Assembly: GCA_021324575.1 (NCBI GenBank)
Contig: JAJPIW010000074.1
Span: 25,632 to 89,631 of the forward strand
Length of the DNA: 64,000 nucleotides
Source: Intrasporangiaceae bacterium
GTDB lineage: Bacteria; Actinomycetota; Actinomycetes; Actinomycetales; Dermatophilaceae
Direction of reading: 5' to 3'
The stretch's first letter is position 1. The number at the start of each line of letters is the position of its first letter. Positions 36,645 to 44,599 of the stretch are shown here, in pieces. Both the position numbers and the translations under genes were made by a program. The notes beneath the pieces were generated by a model. That model did not search any database. It saw only the letters and a program-made list of their open reading frames with translations, and was not told the origin of the DNA.

Positions 36645-37052
36645 GTGACCGACCCGACGCCGCCCGCCGCGGCCGCCGCTCCGACGTTCTTCGACCAGGT
36701 GGGGGGACACGACACCTTCGCCCGGCTCGTCCACGCCTTCTACCAGGGGGTCGCGGGCGACCCGGTCCTGCGGGCGTTGTACCCCGAGGAGGACCTCGGC
36801 CCGGCCGAGCGACGACTGCGGATGTTCCTCGAGCAGTACTGGGGCGGCCCGACGACGTACTCCCAGGAGCGCGGTCACCCACGCCTGCGGATGCGGCACA
36901 ACCCGTATGCCGTGACCATCGACCAGCGCGACCGCTGGCTGCGGCACATGATGGCGGCCGTCGACACCCTCGACCTGGACGAAGCCCACGACCACGCCCT
37001 GCGCGACTACCTCGAACGCGCCGCCTTCATGCTCGTCAACACGCCCGACTGA
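36645..37052 (+). CDS. glbO: Group II truncated hemoglobin (GlbO)
   Basis: 135 residues from GTG 36645. 2/2-fold globin. The start [20 protein letters not shown], then [20 protein letters not shown] and [19 protein letters not shown] follow the mycobacterial GlbO pattern, with the proximal histidine in LRMRH near 83 and the group II Trp in RDRWLRHMM near 99. It binds O2 and may protect respiration or handle NO and peroxide. Its place between pepN and an alpha-glucosidase is the same as in M. tuberculosis. Confidence 0.93.
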   Translation: MTDPTPPAAAAAPTFFDQVGGHDTFARLVHAFYQGVAGDPVLRALYPEEDLGPAERRLRMFLEQYWGGPTTYSQERGHPRLRMRHNPYAVTIDQRDRWLRHMMAAVDTLDLDEAHDHALRDYLERAAFMLVNTPD

Positions 37053-37099
37053 GCCAGGACCGGGCTCCCGCGCGGCCCCGCCCCATCTACAGTCCACCC

Positions 37100-37124
37100 G
37101 TTGACAACCCGCGCAATCGTCAAC
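37100..37124 (+). promoter_or_regulatory. Promoter-like TTGACA inside an inverted repeat, upstream of the alpha-glucosidase
   Basis: GTTGAC at 37100-37105 mirrors GTCAAC at 37119-37124 around CGCGCAA. TTGACA (37101) matches a -35 box. This could be an operator-promoter for the glucosidase gene at 37208. Short arms make this tentative. Confidence 0.35.
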
Positions 37125-37207
37125 TCACCGACACTTCACCCGGTCGCTCGCCCGACCGGTGGATCCGGCTTGGCCGACGCACCCGGCATACGGAAGGATC
37201 GTCGTCC

Positions 37208-38947
37208 GTGACCGACCTGCAGACCGCACCCGACACGACCCTCCTCCACGCCCCCGACGGGCCCGATGCCGCCTGGTGGCGGACCGCCGTCATCTACCAG
37301 ATCTATCCCCGGTCGTGGGCCGACAGCAACGGCGACGGCCTCGGCGACCTGCCCGGCATCAGCGCCCGGCTGCCCTACCTGCGCGACCTCGGGGTAGACG
37401 CCATCTGGCTCTCGCCGTTCTACACCTCGCCGATGAACGACGCCGGCTACGACGTCGCCGACTACCGCGACATCGACCCGATCTTCGGCACCCTCGACGA
37501 CGCCGACACCCTGCTCCGCACGGCCCACGAGCTCGGGCTGAAGGTCCTCGTCGACCTGGTTCCCAACCACTCCAGCTCCGAGCACCCGTGGTTCAAGGCG
37601 GCGCTCGCGGCCGGCCCGGGGAGCCCGGAGCGGGCGCGCTACATGTTCCGCGACGGCTTGGGCGCGGCGGGCGAGCTGCCGCCCAACAACTGGCGATCGG
37701 TCTTCGGAGGACCCGGCTGGACGCGCGTCACCGAGGCCGACGGCCGGCCCGGCCAGTGGTACCTCCACATCTTCGACGTCACCCAGCCCGACTTCGACTG
37801 GACAAACCCCGAGGTGCGCTCGGAGTTCCACGAGGTCCTCCGGTTCTGGCTGGACCGTGGGGTCGACGGCTTCCGCGTCGACGTCGCCCACGGCCTGGTC
37901 AAGGAGGAGGGGCTGCCGGACTGGGACGCCCCGATGCACCTGATGGACTTCGACGTCGAGCCGACCGACGAGGCCCCGCTGGACCACAACGGCAGCGAGC
38001 GCCGCCCGCCGATGTGGGACCAGGAGGGTGTCCACGAGATCTACCGCGGCTGGCGCCAGGTCATGGAGGAGTACTCCGAACCCGAGCGCATCCTCTGCGC
38101 CGAGGCGTGGGTCCAGCCCGAGGAGCGGCTGGCCCGCTACCTGCGCGCCGACGAGATGCACCAGGCGTTCAACTTCGAGTTCCTCGACGCAGGGTGGTCG
38201 GCCGAGGCATGGGCCAAGGTCATCGCCTCGAGCTACGCGGCCAACGACGCGGTCGACGCACCGACCTCCTGGGTGCTCTCCAACCACGACGTCGTCCGGC
38301 ACGCCAGCCGCTTGGGGCTTGCGCAGGATGGGCTGCGCCCCAACGGAATTGGCGCTAACGACCCGCAGCCGGACGCCGAGCTCGGACTTCGTCGGGCCCG
38401 TGCCGCGACGACCTTCATGCTGGCCCTGCCCGGCTCGTCGTACATCTACCAGGGCGAGGAGCTCGGCCTCCCCGACTCGACCGACATGCCCGACGAGTTC
38501 CGGCAGGACCCCACCTACCTGCGGACCGGGCACAAGGTCCTCGGCCGGGACGGGTGCCGGGTGCCGATGCCGTGGGTCAAGGACGCTCCCTCGCTCGGCT
38601 TCGGTCCGAGCGACCGGACCTGGCTGCCGCAGCCGGCGAGCTACGGCTCGTATGCCGTGGACCAGCAGGAGGGTGTCGAGGGATCGACCCTCGAGCTCTA
38701 CCGGTCGGTCCTCGCCGCTCGCCGCGAGCTCGGCCTCGGCGGTGGTGGGGCCAGCGCCCTCCGCGGCTTCGGGCCCGGCGTCGTGGCGATCGCCGTGGAC
38801 GGTACGGCCGGCCGAGCAGTCGCAGTCCTCAACACCGGCGAGGCCCCGGTCGCGCTGCCGGCAGGGTTCGGCTCGGTGCGCATCGCCTCCGGGCCGCTCA
38901 CCGACTCAGGCGAGCTGCCGACCGACACCACGGTCTGGCTGGCCTGA
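37208..38947 (+). CDS. aglA: GH13 alpha-glucosidase (AglA-like)
   Basis: 579 residues from GTG 37208, with GGAAGG upstream. Starts WWRTAVIYQIYPRSWADSNGDG, the hallmark of oligo-1,6-glucosidase-type GH13 enzymes. Four conserved regions are present: DLVPNHSS near 116, the nucleophile GFRVDVAHG near 222, the acid ILCAEAW near 298, and SNHDVVRH near 356. It releases glucose from maltose-like or alpha-1,6-linked oligosaccharides. The mycobacterial equivalent lies beside glbO as here. A trehalose synthase role is less likely from the opening blocks but cannot be excluded. Confidence 0.85.
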   Translation: MTDLQTAPDTTLLHAPDGPDAAWWRTAVIYQIYPRSWADSNGDGLGDLPGISARLPYLRDLGVDAIWLSPFYTSPMNDAGYDVADYRDIDPIFGTLDDADTLLRTAHELGLKVLVDLVPNHSSSEHPWFKAALAAGPGSPERARYMFRDGLGAAGELPPNNWRSVFGGPGWTRVTEADGRPGQWYLHIFDVTQPDFDWTNPEVRSEFHEVLRFWLDRGVDGFRVDVAHGLVKEEGLPDWDAPMHLMDFDVEPTDEAPLDHNGSERRPPMWDQEGVHEIYRGWRQVMEEYSEPERILCAEAWVQPEERLARYLRADEMHQAFNFEFLDAGWSAEAWAKVIASSYAANDAVDAPTSWVLSNHDVVRHASRLGLAQDGLRPNGIGANDPQPDAELGLRRARAATTFMLALPGSSYIYQGEELGLPDSTDMPDEFRQDPTYLRTGHKVLGRDGCRVPMPWVKDAPSLGFGPSDRTWLPQPASYGSYAVDQQEGVEGSTLELYRSVLAARRELGLGGGGASALRGFGPGVVAIAVDGTAGRAVAVLNTGEAPVALPAGFGSVRIASGPLTDSGELPTDTTVWLA

Positions 38948-38967
38948 CCCCGGCTGGTACCCGCGTC

Positions 38968-39759
38968 GTGCGAGCGCAGGACTTCGCCTACTTCGACGGA
39001 CCGACCCCGGTGGGCCTGGCCCACCGGGGCGGTGCGGCATACGGCCCGAACGTCGGGATCGAGAACACCCTCGCCGCGTTCCGCGCCGCGGTCGAGCTGG
39101 GTTTCCGGTACCTCGAGACCGACGTCCACGCGACGAGCGACGGCGAGCTCCTGGCGTTCCACGACGACCGGCTGGACCGGGTCACCGACGGCCAGGGCCT
39201 CATCTCCTCGATGCCGTATGCCGCGGTGCGCGACGTGCTCGTCGGCGGTCGCGAGCCGGTCACCCGGCTCACCGACCTGCTCGAGGAGTTCCCCACGACG
39301 CGGATCAACATCGACGTCAAGGCGCCCGGCGCTGTCGAGCCACTCGTGCGAGTCGTCAAGCAGCACAACGCGATTGACCGGGTGTGTATCGGGTCGTTCT
39401 CCGAGGCAAGGCTCCGGGCGGTCCGCAAGGGCCTCGGGCCTCGTCTCGCCACCGCGGCCGGGCAGGTAGGGACCGGGCACCTGCGGTTCGCGCCGGGGTT
39501 CACGCTGCGCTGGCTGGCGACTCCGGCGCCGGTACTCCAGATCCCGGAGAGCCATGTGCTGAAGGGCTGCACGGTCCGGCTCGTCACGCCGGCCTTCGTC
39601 GACCGGGTCCACCGCCTCGGCAAGCACCTCCACGTCTGGACCGTCGACGATCGGGCCGACATGGAGCGGCTCCTGGACTGGGGCGTCGACGGGATCGTCA
39701 GCGACCGGATCGACACCCTCGCCGAAGTCCTTGACGCCCGCGGTGTGCCGCTGCGCTAG
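38968..39759 (+). CDS. Glycerophosphodiester phosphodiesterase
   Basis: 263 residues from GTG 38968. GDPD TIM-barrel: LAHRGGAAYGPNVGIENTLAAF near 17 with the catalytic His-Arg and metal Glu, ETDVHATSDGELLAFHDDRLDRVTDG near 46 with the second catalytic His, and HVWTVDD near 221 plus DGIVSDRID near 240 at the C-terminus. It splits glycerophosphodiesters into glycerol-3-phosphate and an alcohol. No signal peptide, so intracellular. It follows the glucosidase by 20 bases and is probably co-transcribed. Confidence 0.9.
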   Translation: MRAQDFAYFDGPTPVGLAHRGGAAYGPNVGIENTLAAFRAAVELGFRYLETDVHATSDGELLAFHDDRLDRVTDGQGLISSMPYAAVRDVLVGGREPVTRLTDLLEEFPTTRINIDVKAPGAVEPLVRVVKQHNAIDRVCIGSFSEARLRAVRKGLGPRLATAAGQVGTGHLRFAPGFTLRWLATPAPVLQIPESHVLKGCTVRLVTPAFVDRVHRLGKHLHVWTVDDRADMERLLDWGVDGIVSDRIDTLAEVLDARGVPLR

Positions 39760-39918
39760 CCAGCGCATGACGCGTGGCGCAGCCGCGTCGCTGCAACCCT
39801 GGTTGGAGTCCTCCTGTGGATAGCCTGCCCTGGTTGTCTGTGTGTCGTGGTAGGGCAAGACTGCGCGGGTTCCATTGGTATCAAACGACATTGGTGACTC
39901 CCACCCCTTTACTTGCAC

Positions 39919-39934
39919 TCGAACAGGTGTATGA
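39919..39934 (+). promoter_or_regulatory. SOS (LexA)-like box overlapping a -10 element
   Basis: TCGAACAGGTGTATGA has one perfect half (TCGAACA) and one degenerate half of the actinobacterial LexA box TCGAAC-N4-GTTCGA. A -10-like TATGAT (39930-39935) overlaps it, 7 bases before ATG 39943, suggesting a leaderless message repressed by LexA. Mycobacterial 13E12-type DUF222 genes are known LexA targets. Confidence 0.6.
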
Positions 39935-39942
39935 TTTATCGT

Positions 39943-42198
39943 ATGGAGGGGACCAAGGGACTCACGAGCTCTGCAGCCGGTGCGACGGCCATGGAGTCCC
40001 TCACGCCTGGCGACGCGGCCGCATCGCCAGCCGGGTCGACTCCCGCGTCCGCACCCGGTGACCCGGTGGTCGCGTTGGCGGACGAGTTCCTGGCGTGGCT
40101 CGCGACGACGACCGGCGCAGAGGTCGACGACGCCGTTCGGATCGACCGGATCGCTGCCCTGGAGCGGGTCAAGGGTGCGCTCGCCGCGGCCCAGGTGCGC
40201 CAGACCACCGCCTTCGCCGAGTCCCAGCGGGCATCCCTGCCGTCGTGGACGCCCGAGCGAACCGCCGTACGGTCCATCGGCAGCCAGATCGCCCTGGCCA
40301 GGCGGGAGTCGCCGACCCGGGGCGATGCCCACGTCGCACTGGCTTTGGCCCTCACCCAGGCCATGCCTCAGACCCTCGCGGCCCTGACTGCAGGTCAGAT
40401 CAGCGAGGGTGCGGCCGAGGGTATCCACCGGGTCGTAGCGGGATTGGACCCCGCCGTGCGACGGGAGGTGGACACGCGGCTGGCGCCGGAGCTGGGGCAG
40501 CTTGGCGAGCGCTCGCTGGTCGAAGCGGCGCGCCGGGTGGTCGCTGACGTTGACGACGAGGCGGCGACCCGCCGGGTGGAGCGCGCGACCCGTGGTCGAC
40601 GGGTTACCCTGCGGACGGCTCCCGATGGGATGGCCTATCTGACCCTGTTGGCGCCCATGGCCGAGGCGGCTGGTGCTTTCCAGGCCGTCGAGGCCGAAGC
40701 CACAGCGATCCTCGGCGAGCCCACTCGCGCCGGCGGCACCTGTCGACGGAGTGCGTTCTGGTTGGCCGACCCGGCCGAGCAGTCCCCTGGTGCTGCCGGG
40801 CCGGGCTCCGCCGAACAGTCCGCAGCTGCTGCCCCGTCCCGCTCCGCCGAGCACCGGACAGCAACGCCCGCCAAGCCCGTCGAGGCGGCCAGTGGCCCCT
40901 CGGCCGTGCCCTCCGACTCGTCGCGACGGGGCGGGGAGTCGTTCTTCAGGTCCGGTGCGGTCCGTCGCACGAGGTCCCAGCTGATGGCCGACCTCGTCAT
41001 CTCCCGACTGACGGGGCAGGCGATCGGGCAGCCCGTGCCCATCGAGATCCAGCTCGTCATGACCGATGCCGCCCTCCACCACGATGCAGCCACCGACAGG
41101 GACGCAGACGGGCAGGGGAAGCCGGGGGGCACGGCACCCTCGAGCGCGGGTTGCGACAATGACGACATCGGCGGTAGGGCGGGGGCTGGCAAGACCGCCG
41201 GGCGCAGCGACGCCGAACCCGCGCGCCGCGAGCGCAGGGGCGAGTCGTCCGAGCACCCGGCGTTCCCACGGACCACCCCAGCTCCTGACGGACCGGCGGG
41301 TGACGAGACGAGGCCCGACACCGGTGCGCGCTTCGCCTCTGGCCGCTCAGCCGGAGACGTGCCTCGCCATCGGCCGGCTCCCGGCACGCAGCCACCGACG
41401 GGCAACCCGGCCGGAGACTGGCCACACCCTTGGCCGGCCCCTGGCGGTAGGCCGCCGTCGAACAGCCCGGCCAAGATCGTCGGCGCGGGATGGCTACCTG
41501 CCGGCTTCGCCCGGGAGCTGGTTCGTCGGACCGCCGCAGCCGGGTCCGACGTGACCGTGCGTCGGGTCGTCACCAGCGGCGACCACGCCACAGTCGTCGG
41601 GCTGGAAGCACGACGACGGCGCCTGAACGACGCCAGGCCCAGGTCAGGAGCCAGTTCGCCCTTGGAGCGACCGCCCGATGGACACCCGAGCGACGACTCC
41701 AACTCAGCCTTGGGGTCGCGCGTGGAAGGGATCTGGCGACCGGGACCGATGCCGGTACTGGCGCCGACTGGGTCGATGCAGCGGCTGTTCCGGGGCGTGC
41801 TGCGGCGGTTGGTAGTCGTCCGTGACCAGGCCTGTCGAACCCCGTTCTGCGCGGCCGCGATCCGGGCCGTCGACCACGTGACCCCGGCCCGGCGCGACGG
41901 CCCCACCTGTGCCCACAACGCCGAAGGCAAGTGCGACCGCTGCAACTTCACCAAAGAGGCACCCGGCTGGAAGGTCGTCGTGCTCAGCGCGCCATCCGTC
42001 GTGCACCCCGACCCGAGCGACCCACCCTGGAAGCAGCTCATGGACGAGCTCCTCGCTGCGGACGAATATCAGGAGCACCAGCCGGCCCAGCCCACCGGCA
42101 GTCACCGCACTGCTGTCATCACGCCCACCGGCCACAGGTACGAGTCCACCGCCCCGCCCGTGGCCGAGCCCGGGCACTCCCGGCCCCGGGCCGGCTGA
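39943..42198 (+). CDS. DUF222 / HNH endonuclease domain protein (13E12 type)
   Basis: 751 residues from ATG 39943; an alternative ATG is 39991, and neither has a ribosome site, fitting a leaderless start. Residues 30-260 are the DUF222 domain (ALERVKGALAAAQVRQTTAF near 75). A Pro/Gly/Arg-rich disordered insert of some 270 residues follows. The HNH nuclease core lies at the end: CRTPFCAAAIRAVDHVTPA, then NAEGKCDRCNFTKEAPGW near 625-665. These multicopy actinobacterial proteins are linked to mobile 13E12 repeats. The gene and the next one lack the signal octamer. Function unsettled. Confidence 0.85.
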   Translation: MEGTKGLTSSAAGATAMESLTPGDAAASPAGSTPASAPGDPVVALADEFLAWLATTTGAEVDDAVRIDRIAALERVKGALAAAQVRQTTAFAESQRASLPSWTPERTAVRSIGSQIALARRESPTRGDAHVALALALTQAMPQTLAALTAGQISEGAAEGIHRVVAGLDPAVRREVDTRLAPELGQLGERSLVEAARRVVADVDDEAATRRVERATRGRRVTLRTAPDGMAYLTLLAPMAEAAGAFQAVEAEATAILGEPTRAGGTCRRSAFWLADPAEQSPGAAGPGSAEQSAAAAPSRSAEHRTATPAKPVEAASGPSAVPSDSSRRGGESFFRSGAVRRTRSQLMADLVISRLTGQAIGQPVPIEIQLVMTDAALHHDAATDRDADGQGKPGGTAPSSAGCDNDDIGGRAGAGKTAGRSDAEPARRERRGESSEHPAFPRTTPAPDGPAGDETRPDTGARFASGRSAGDVPRHRPAPGTQPPTGNPAGDWPHPWPAPGGRPPSNSPAKIVGAGWLPAGFARELVRRTAAAGSDVTVRRVVTSGDHATVVGLEARRRRLNDARPRSGASSPLERPPDGHPSDDSNSALGSRVEGIWRPGPMPVLAPTGSMQRLFRGVLRRLVVVRDQACRTPFCAAAIRAVDHVTPARRDGPTCAHNAEGKCDRCNFTKEAPGWKVVVLSAPSVVHPDPSDPPWKQLMDELLAADEYQEHQPAQPTGSHRTAVITPTGHRYESTAPPVAEPGHSRPRAG

Positions 42199-42280
42199 TC
42201 CCCGCAACGCGGGCAATACGCGAAGGCTCACGGGGCCCGACCATCGGCCGACGGGGTACGTGGGCGTGACCGCCAGAACC

Positions 42281-43279
42281 TCAGCGCCAGAATCCCGTGA
42301 GCAGCGCGCCCTGGGCAAGGCCCTGGTCGTAACCGGCCCGAGCCGCCGGCGGACGCGTCGACGGATCCATCAGGTTGTCGCCGAGGGCATCGAGGGACCT
42401 TCCGTCCGGCACGACCGTCTCGACTCTGCTGCCGCCTGCGCGGAGCTCGCCGACCTGCACCGCCAGCTGCATCCCCCACTCCAGCGGATGCCGGGTCCTG
42501 CCGCCAAGTGGTGACAGGACGAGCACCCGCCCGTATCCGGCGGCCAGATCGGCGTTCTCGCTGGACCGACGGTAGCCGCCGTCGACGTACGAGCGTTCGC
42601 CGATCCGGAAGGCCGGCCCACTGGCGCAGCTGGCGGCCACGGCGTCCGCGAGGTCGACGCCGCTGTGGCGGTCGAACACCACCGGTTGACCGGTCTGGGC
42701 ATCGACCGCCGTGATCAGCATCCTTGAAGGTGGCCAGTCCTGGCTGGGCAGCCGGGCGGCCACGGTCGCGCGCCACTGCCCTTGCCAGGACCCGTCCGAG
42801 GCCGCGTCCAGCTCGATCGCCGCCGCACCGATCCTGCGGCGCATGTCGGCGGGACCTTCAGCGGCGGCGATGATCTCGTTCGTCCGGTGCAGGTGGTCGG
42901 CCGCCGGCCGGACCGGCACGCGCCCGGGGTCTGGTCCGGCCGGACGACTCCGTCGCCCGGACTCCGGAACCGAGAGGATGTCGGCGAGCAGCCGACCCGG
43001 GCTCGCACGGGTGAGCTGGGCCGCGGCCGTCGATCCGGCCGACGTCCCGATGACCAGATCGGCGTCGATCACGTCCAACCCGGCATCGCACAGGCCGGCG
43101 ACGACCCCGATCAACCAGGCATTGCCGGCCGAACCCCCACCACCGAGGACCAACGCCCGCTCGCCCGCGGCGCGCGCCGGCCTGGTGGCTTCGACCCGCA
43201 GCGGATTCCGGCCGGACCTCGGCCCGTCCGGGGCCGACGCCGTGGTGACATGAAGTGTTGAGAAGGGTGTTGAGCTCAT
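42281..43279 (-). CDS. Patatin-like phospholipase
   Basis: 332 residues. Ser-Asp dyad lipid hydrolase. The oxyanion glycines are in LVLGGGGSAGNAWLIGVV near 44, the nucleophile in VIGTSAGSTAAAQL near 77, and the Asp in YVDGGYRRSSENADL near 233. An unconserved, disordered N-terminus covers about 40 residues. It cleaves acyl chains from phospholipids or similar lipids. No signal peptide. It is convergent with the HNH gene and, like it, has no octamer copy within it, so the two may have arrived together (weak inference). Confidence 0.85.
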   Translation of the reverse strand: MSSTPFSTLHVTTASAPDGPRSGRNPLRVEATRPARAAGERALVLGGGGSAGNAWLIGVVAGLCDAGLDVIDADLVIGTSAGSTAAAQLTRASPGRLLADILSVPESGRRSRPAGPDPGRVPVRPAADHLHRTNEIIAAAEGPADMRRRIGAAAIELDAASDGSWQGQWRATVAARLPSQDWPPSRMLITAVDAQTGQPVVFDRHSGVDLADAVAASCASGPAFRIGERSYVDGGYRRSSENADLAAGYGRVLVLSPLGGRTRHPLEWGMQLAVQVGELRAGGSRVETVVPDGRSLDALGDNLMDPSTRPPAARAGYDQGLAQGALLTGFWR

Positions 43280-43307
43280 GGGAGTCGCCTTTCGCGAAAG
43301 TGCCTGT

Positions 43308-43366
43308 CGGGCGCTCCCGGTGACGACTACCTCAGTCGCGCGACCGTGGGCTGCAGGGAGCGCCCG
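43308..43366. terminator. Long-loop palindrome downstream of the thioesterase unit
   Basis: CGGGCGCTCCC at 43308-43318 pairs perfectly with 43356-43366 around a 37-base spacer. It lies 90 bases beyond the stop at 43457 on the minus strand and just ahead of the patatin start, so it separates these two minus-strand genes. Confidence 0.5.
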
Positions 43367-43456
43367 GTTCGGATACTGCGTTCATGGGGCTCACCTCCAG
43401 TCGATGGGTCATGGTCACCGAACAACTATCACCCCGGCGACGCGGGGCGCAACCGG

Positions 43457-44092
43457 TCATCGCATCAAGGCGTGGCCGACCGAGCTCGAGAGCCGGGTCC
43501 AGCGGCCATGGGCATAGAGCCGCAGCGGCTCACCTTCGACGACGAACCCCAGCCCGTATGCCGCGAGCGCCAGGCCCGCGGGGAGAGCCGGGTCGGTGCG
43601 ACTCATGGTCGTCCAGACCCGTTGGCGCAAGGTGGCGACGGCCGCGGCACCCGAACCCTCCGGAGCCCCCAGTGCCACCTCCGAGATCCCTTCGCGCGCA
43701 ACGGAGTTGACGACGTCTGCCGCGACCTCGGCGACCGGCTCCCAGCCCGACCGGGGCGGCGCGAGAGCAGCCCACACCGGGTTGACCGTCACCGGCGGCA
43801 GCACGAACTCGACCGGCCCGGAGTGGGGGCTCGGGCGCGCGGTCCGATCGGTCACCGCTGCGAGCGGCAGGGTGACGTCGAGGTCGACCGGCTCGGCGAG
43901 CGCCATGACCCGCAGCCCCAGGACGGCGCCCTCCCCCATCAGGCCACGGCCGGCAAGGATCCCCACATAGGCGGCCACGGTCGTGCCTGACGCCTGTAGG
44001 CGCATGGCACCCTCGTCGTCGAGGACCTTTGCGCGCGCGGCATACGACCCGAGATCGGTGAGCGACTCACGGTCCGGGAAGACCAGGCTCAC
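43457..44092 (-). CDS. Conserved protein of unknown function, coupled to a thioesterase
   Basis: 211 residues. No membrane helix, signal peptide or recognised motif. The N-terminal 60 residues (FPDRESLTDLGSYAARAKVLDDEGAMRLQASG) look folded; the middle is Pro-rich and beta-prone (GPVEFVLPPVTVNPVWAAL), and the end is rich in Leu/Gly/Arg. The start overlaps the thioesterase stop in an ATGA, so the two proteins are made together. It may be a subunit or an effector of that enzyme. I do not recognise its family. Confidence 0.6.
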   Translation of the reverse strand: MSLVFPDRESLTDLGSYAARAKVLDDEGAMRLQASGTTVAAYVGILAGRGLMGEGAVLGLRVMALAEPVDLDVTLPLAAVTDRTARPSPHSGPVEFVLPPVTVNPVWAALAPPRSGWEPVAEVAADVVNSVAREGISEVALGAPEGSGAAAVATLRQRVWTTMSRTDPALPAGLALAAYGLGFVVEGEPLRLYAHGRWTRLSSSVGHALMR

Positions 44093-44538
44093 CGGCGTCG
44101 CCAGCGGAACGGGACCGGCTCGCCCTCATGGGCCACGAGCACCGCCCGCTCCTCCCGCGACAGGCGCCGCGGCGACGCCGAGGCGAAGTCGTAGGCGACG
44201 AGCGTCGTCTCGGCTCGGGCGTAGAGGGCCGAGCCGACGTCGTCAGGGTCGCGGACCTCGTAGGACACGTCGAAGCCGGCGCCGCCGATCTTGGTCGCCC
44301 ACATGTCGACGGCGATGGGGGCGTGCCGGAAGGTCAGCGGGGCGAGGTACTCGATCTCGTGGCGGGCGACGAGCACCCCGGAGTCGAGCATCGTCCGCTC
44401 TTCGCCGAACCACTCGCGGAAGGCGATCACCCGGGCGTCCTCGAGGAGCCGGAGGAACTCGACGTTGTTGACGTGCCCGTAGGCGTCCATGTCGCTCCAG
44501 CGCAACGGGACGAGGAAGCGGGCGGGAGTGTGCGGCAT
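44089..44538 (-). CDS. Acyl-CoA thioesterase, 4HBT hotdog fold (YbgC-like)
   Basis: 149 residues from ATG 44538. The family signature is WSDMDAYGHVNNVEFLRLLEDAR near 15-36, with the catalytic Asp in DMDAYGH. LVARHEIEYLAPLTF near 55 continues the hotdog fold. It releases free acids from short or aromatic acyl-CoA thioesters. In M. tuberculosis the comparable gene Rv2475c lies near the EttA gene; here it is 19 kb away because of inserted genes. It is divergent from the RecQ gene, sharing a 61-bp gap. Confidence 0.87.
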   Translation of the reverse strand: MPHTPARFLVPLRWSDMDAYGHVNNVEFLRLLEDARVIAFREWFGEERTMLDSGVLVARHEIEYLAPLTFRHAPIAVDMWATKIGGAGFDVSYEVRDPDDVGSALYARAETTLVAYDFASASPRRLSREERAVLVAHEGEPVPFRWRRR

Positions 44539-44599
44539 ACGGACATCTTCCTCCACCGGCGGTCCGGCGTTGTCGTCCCCACCGCCTACGGTGGGCCCA

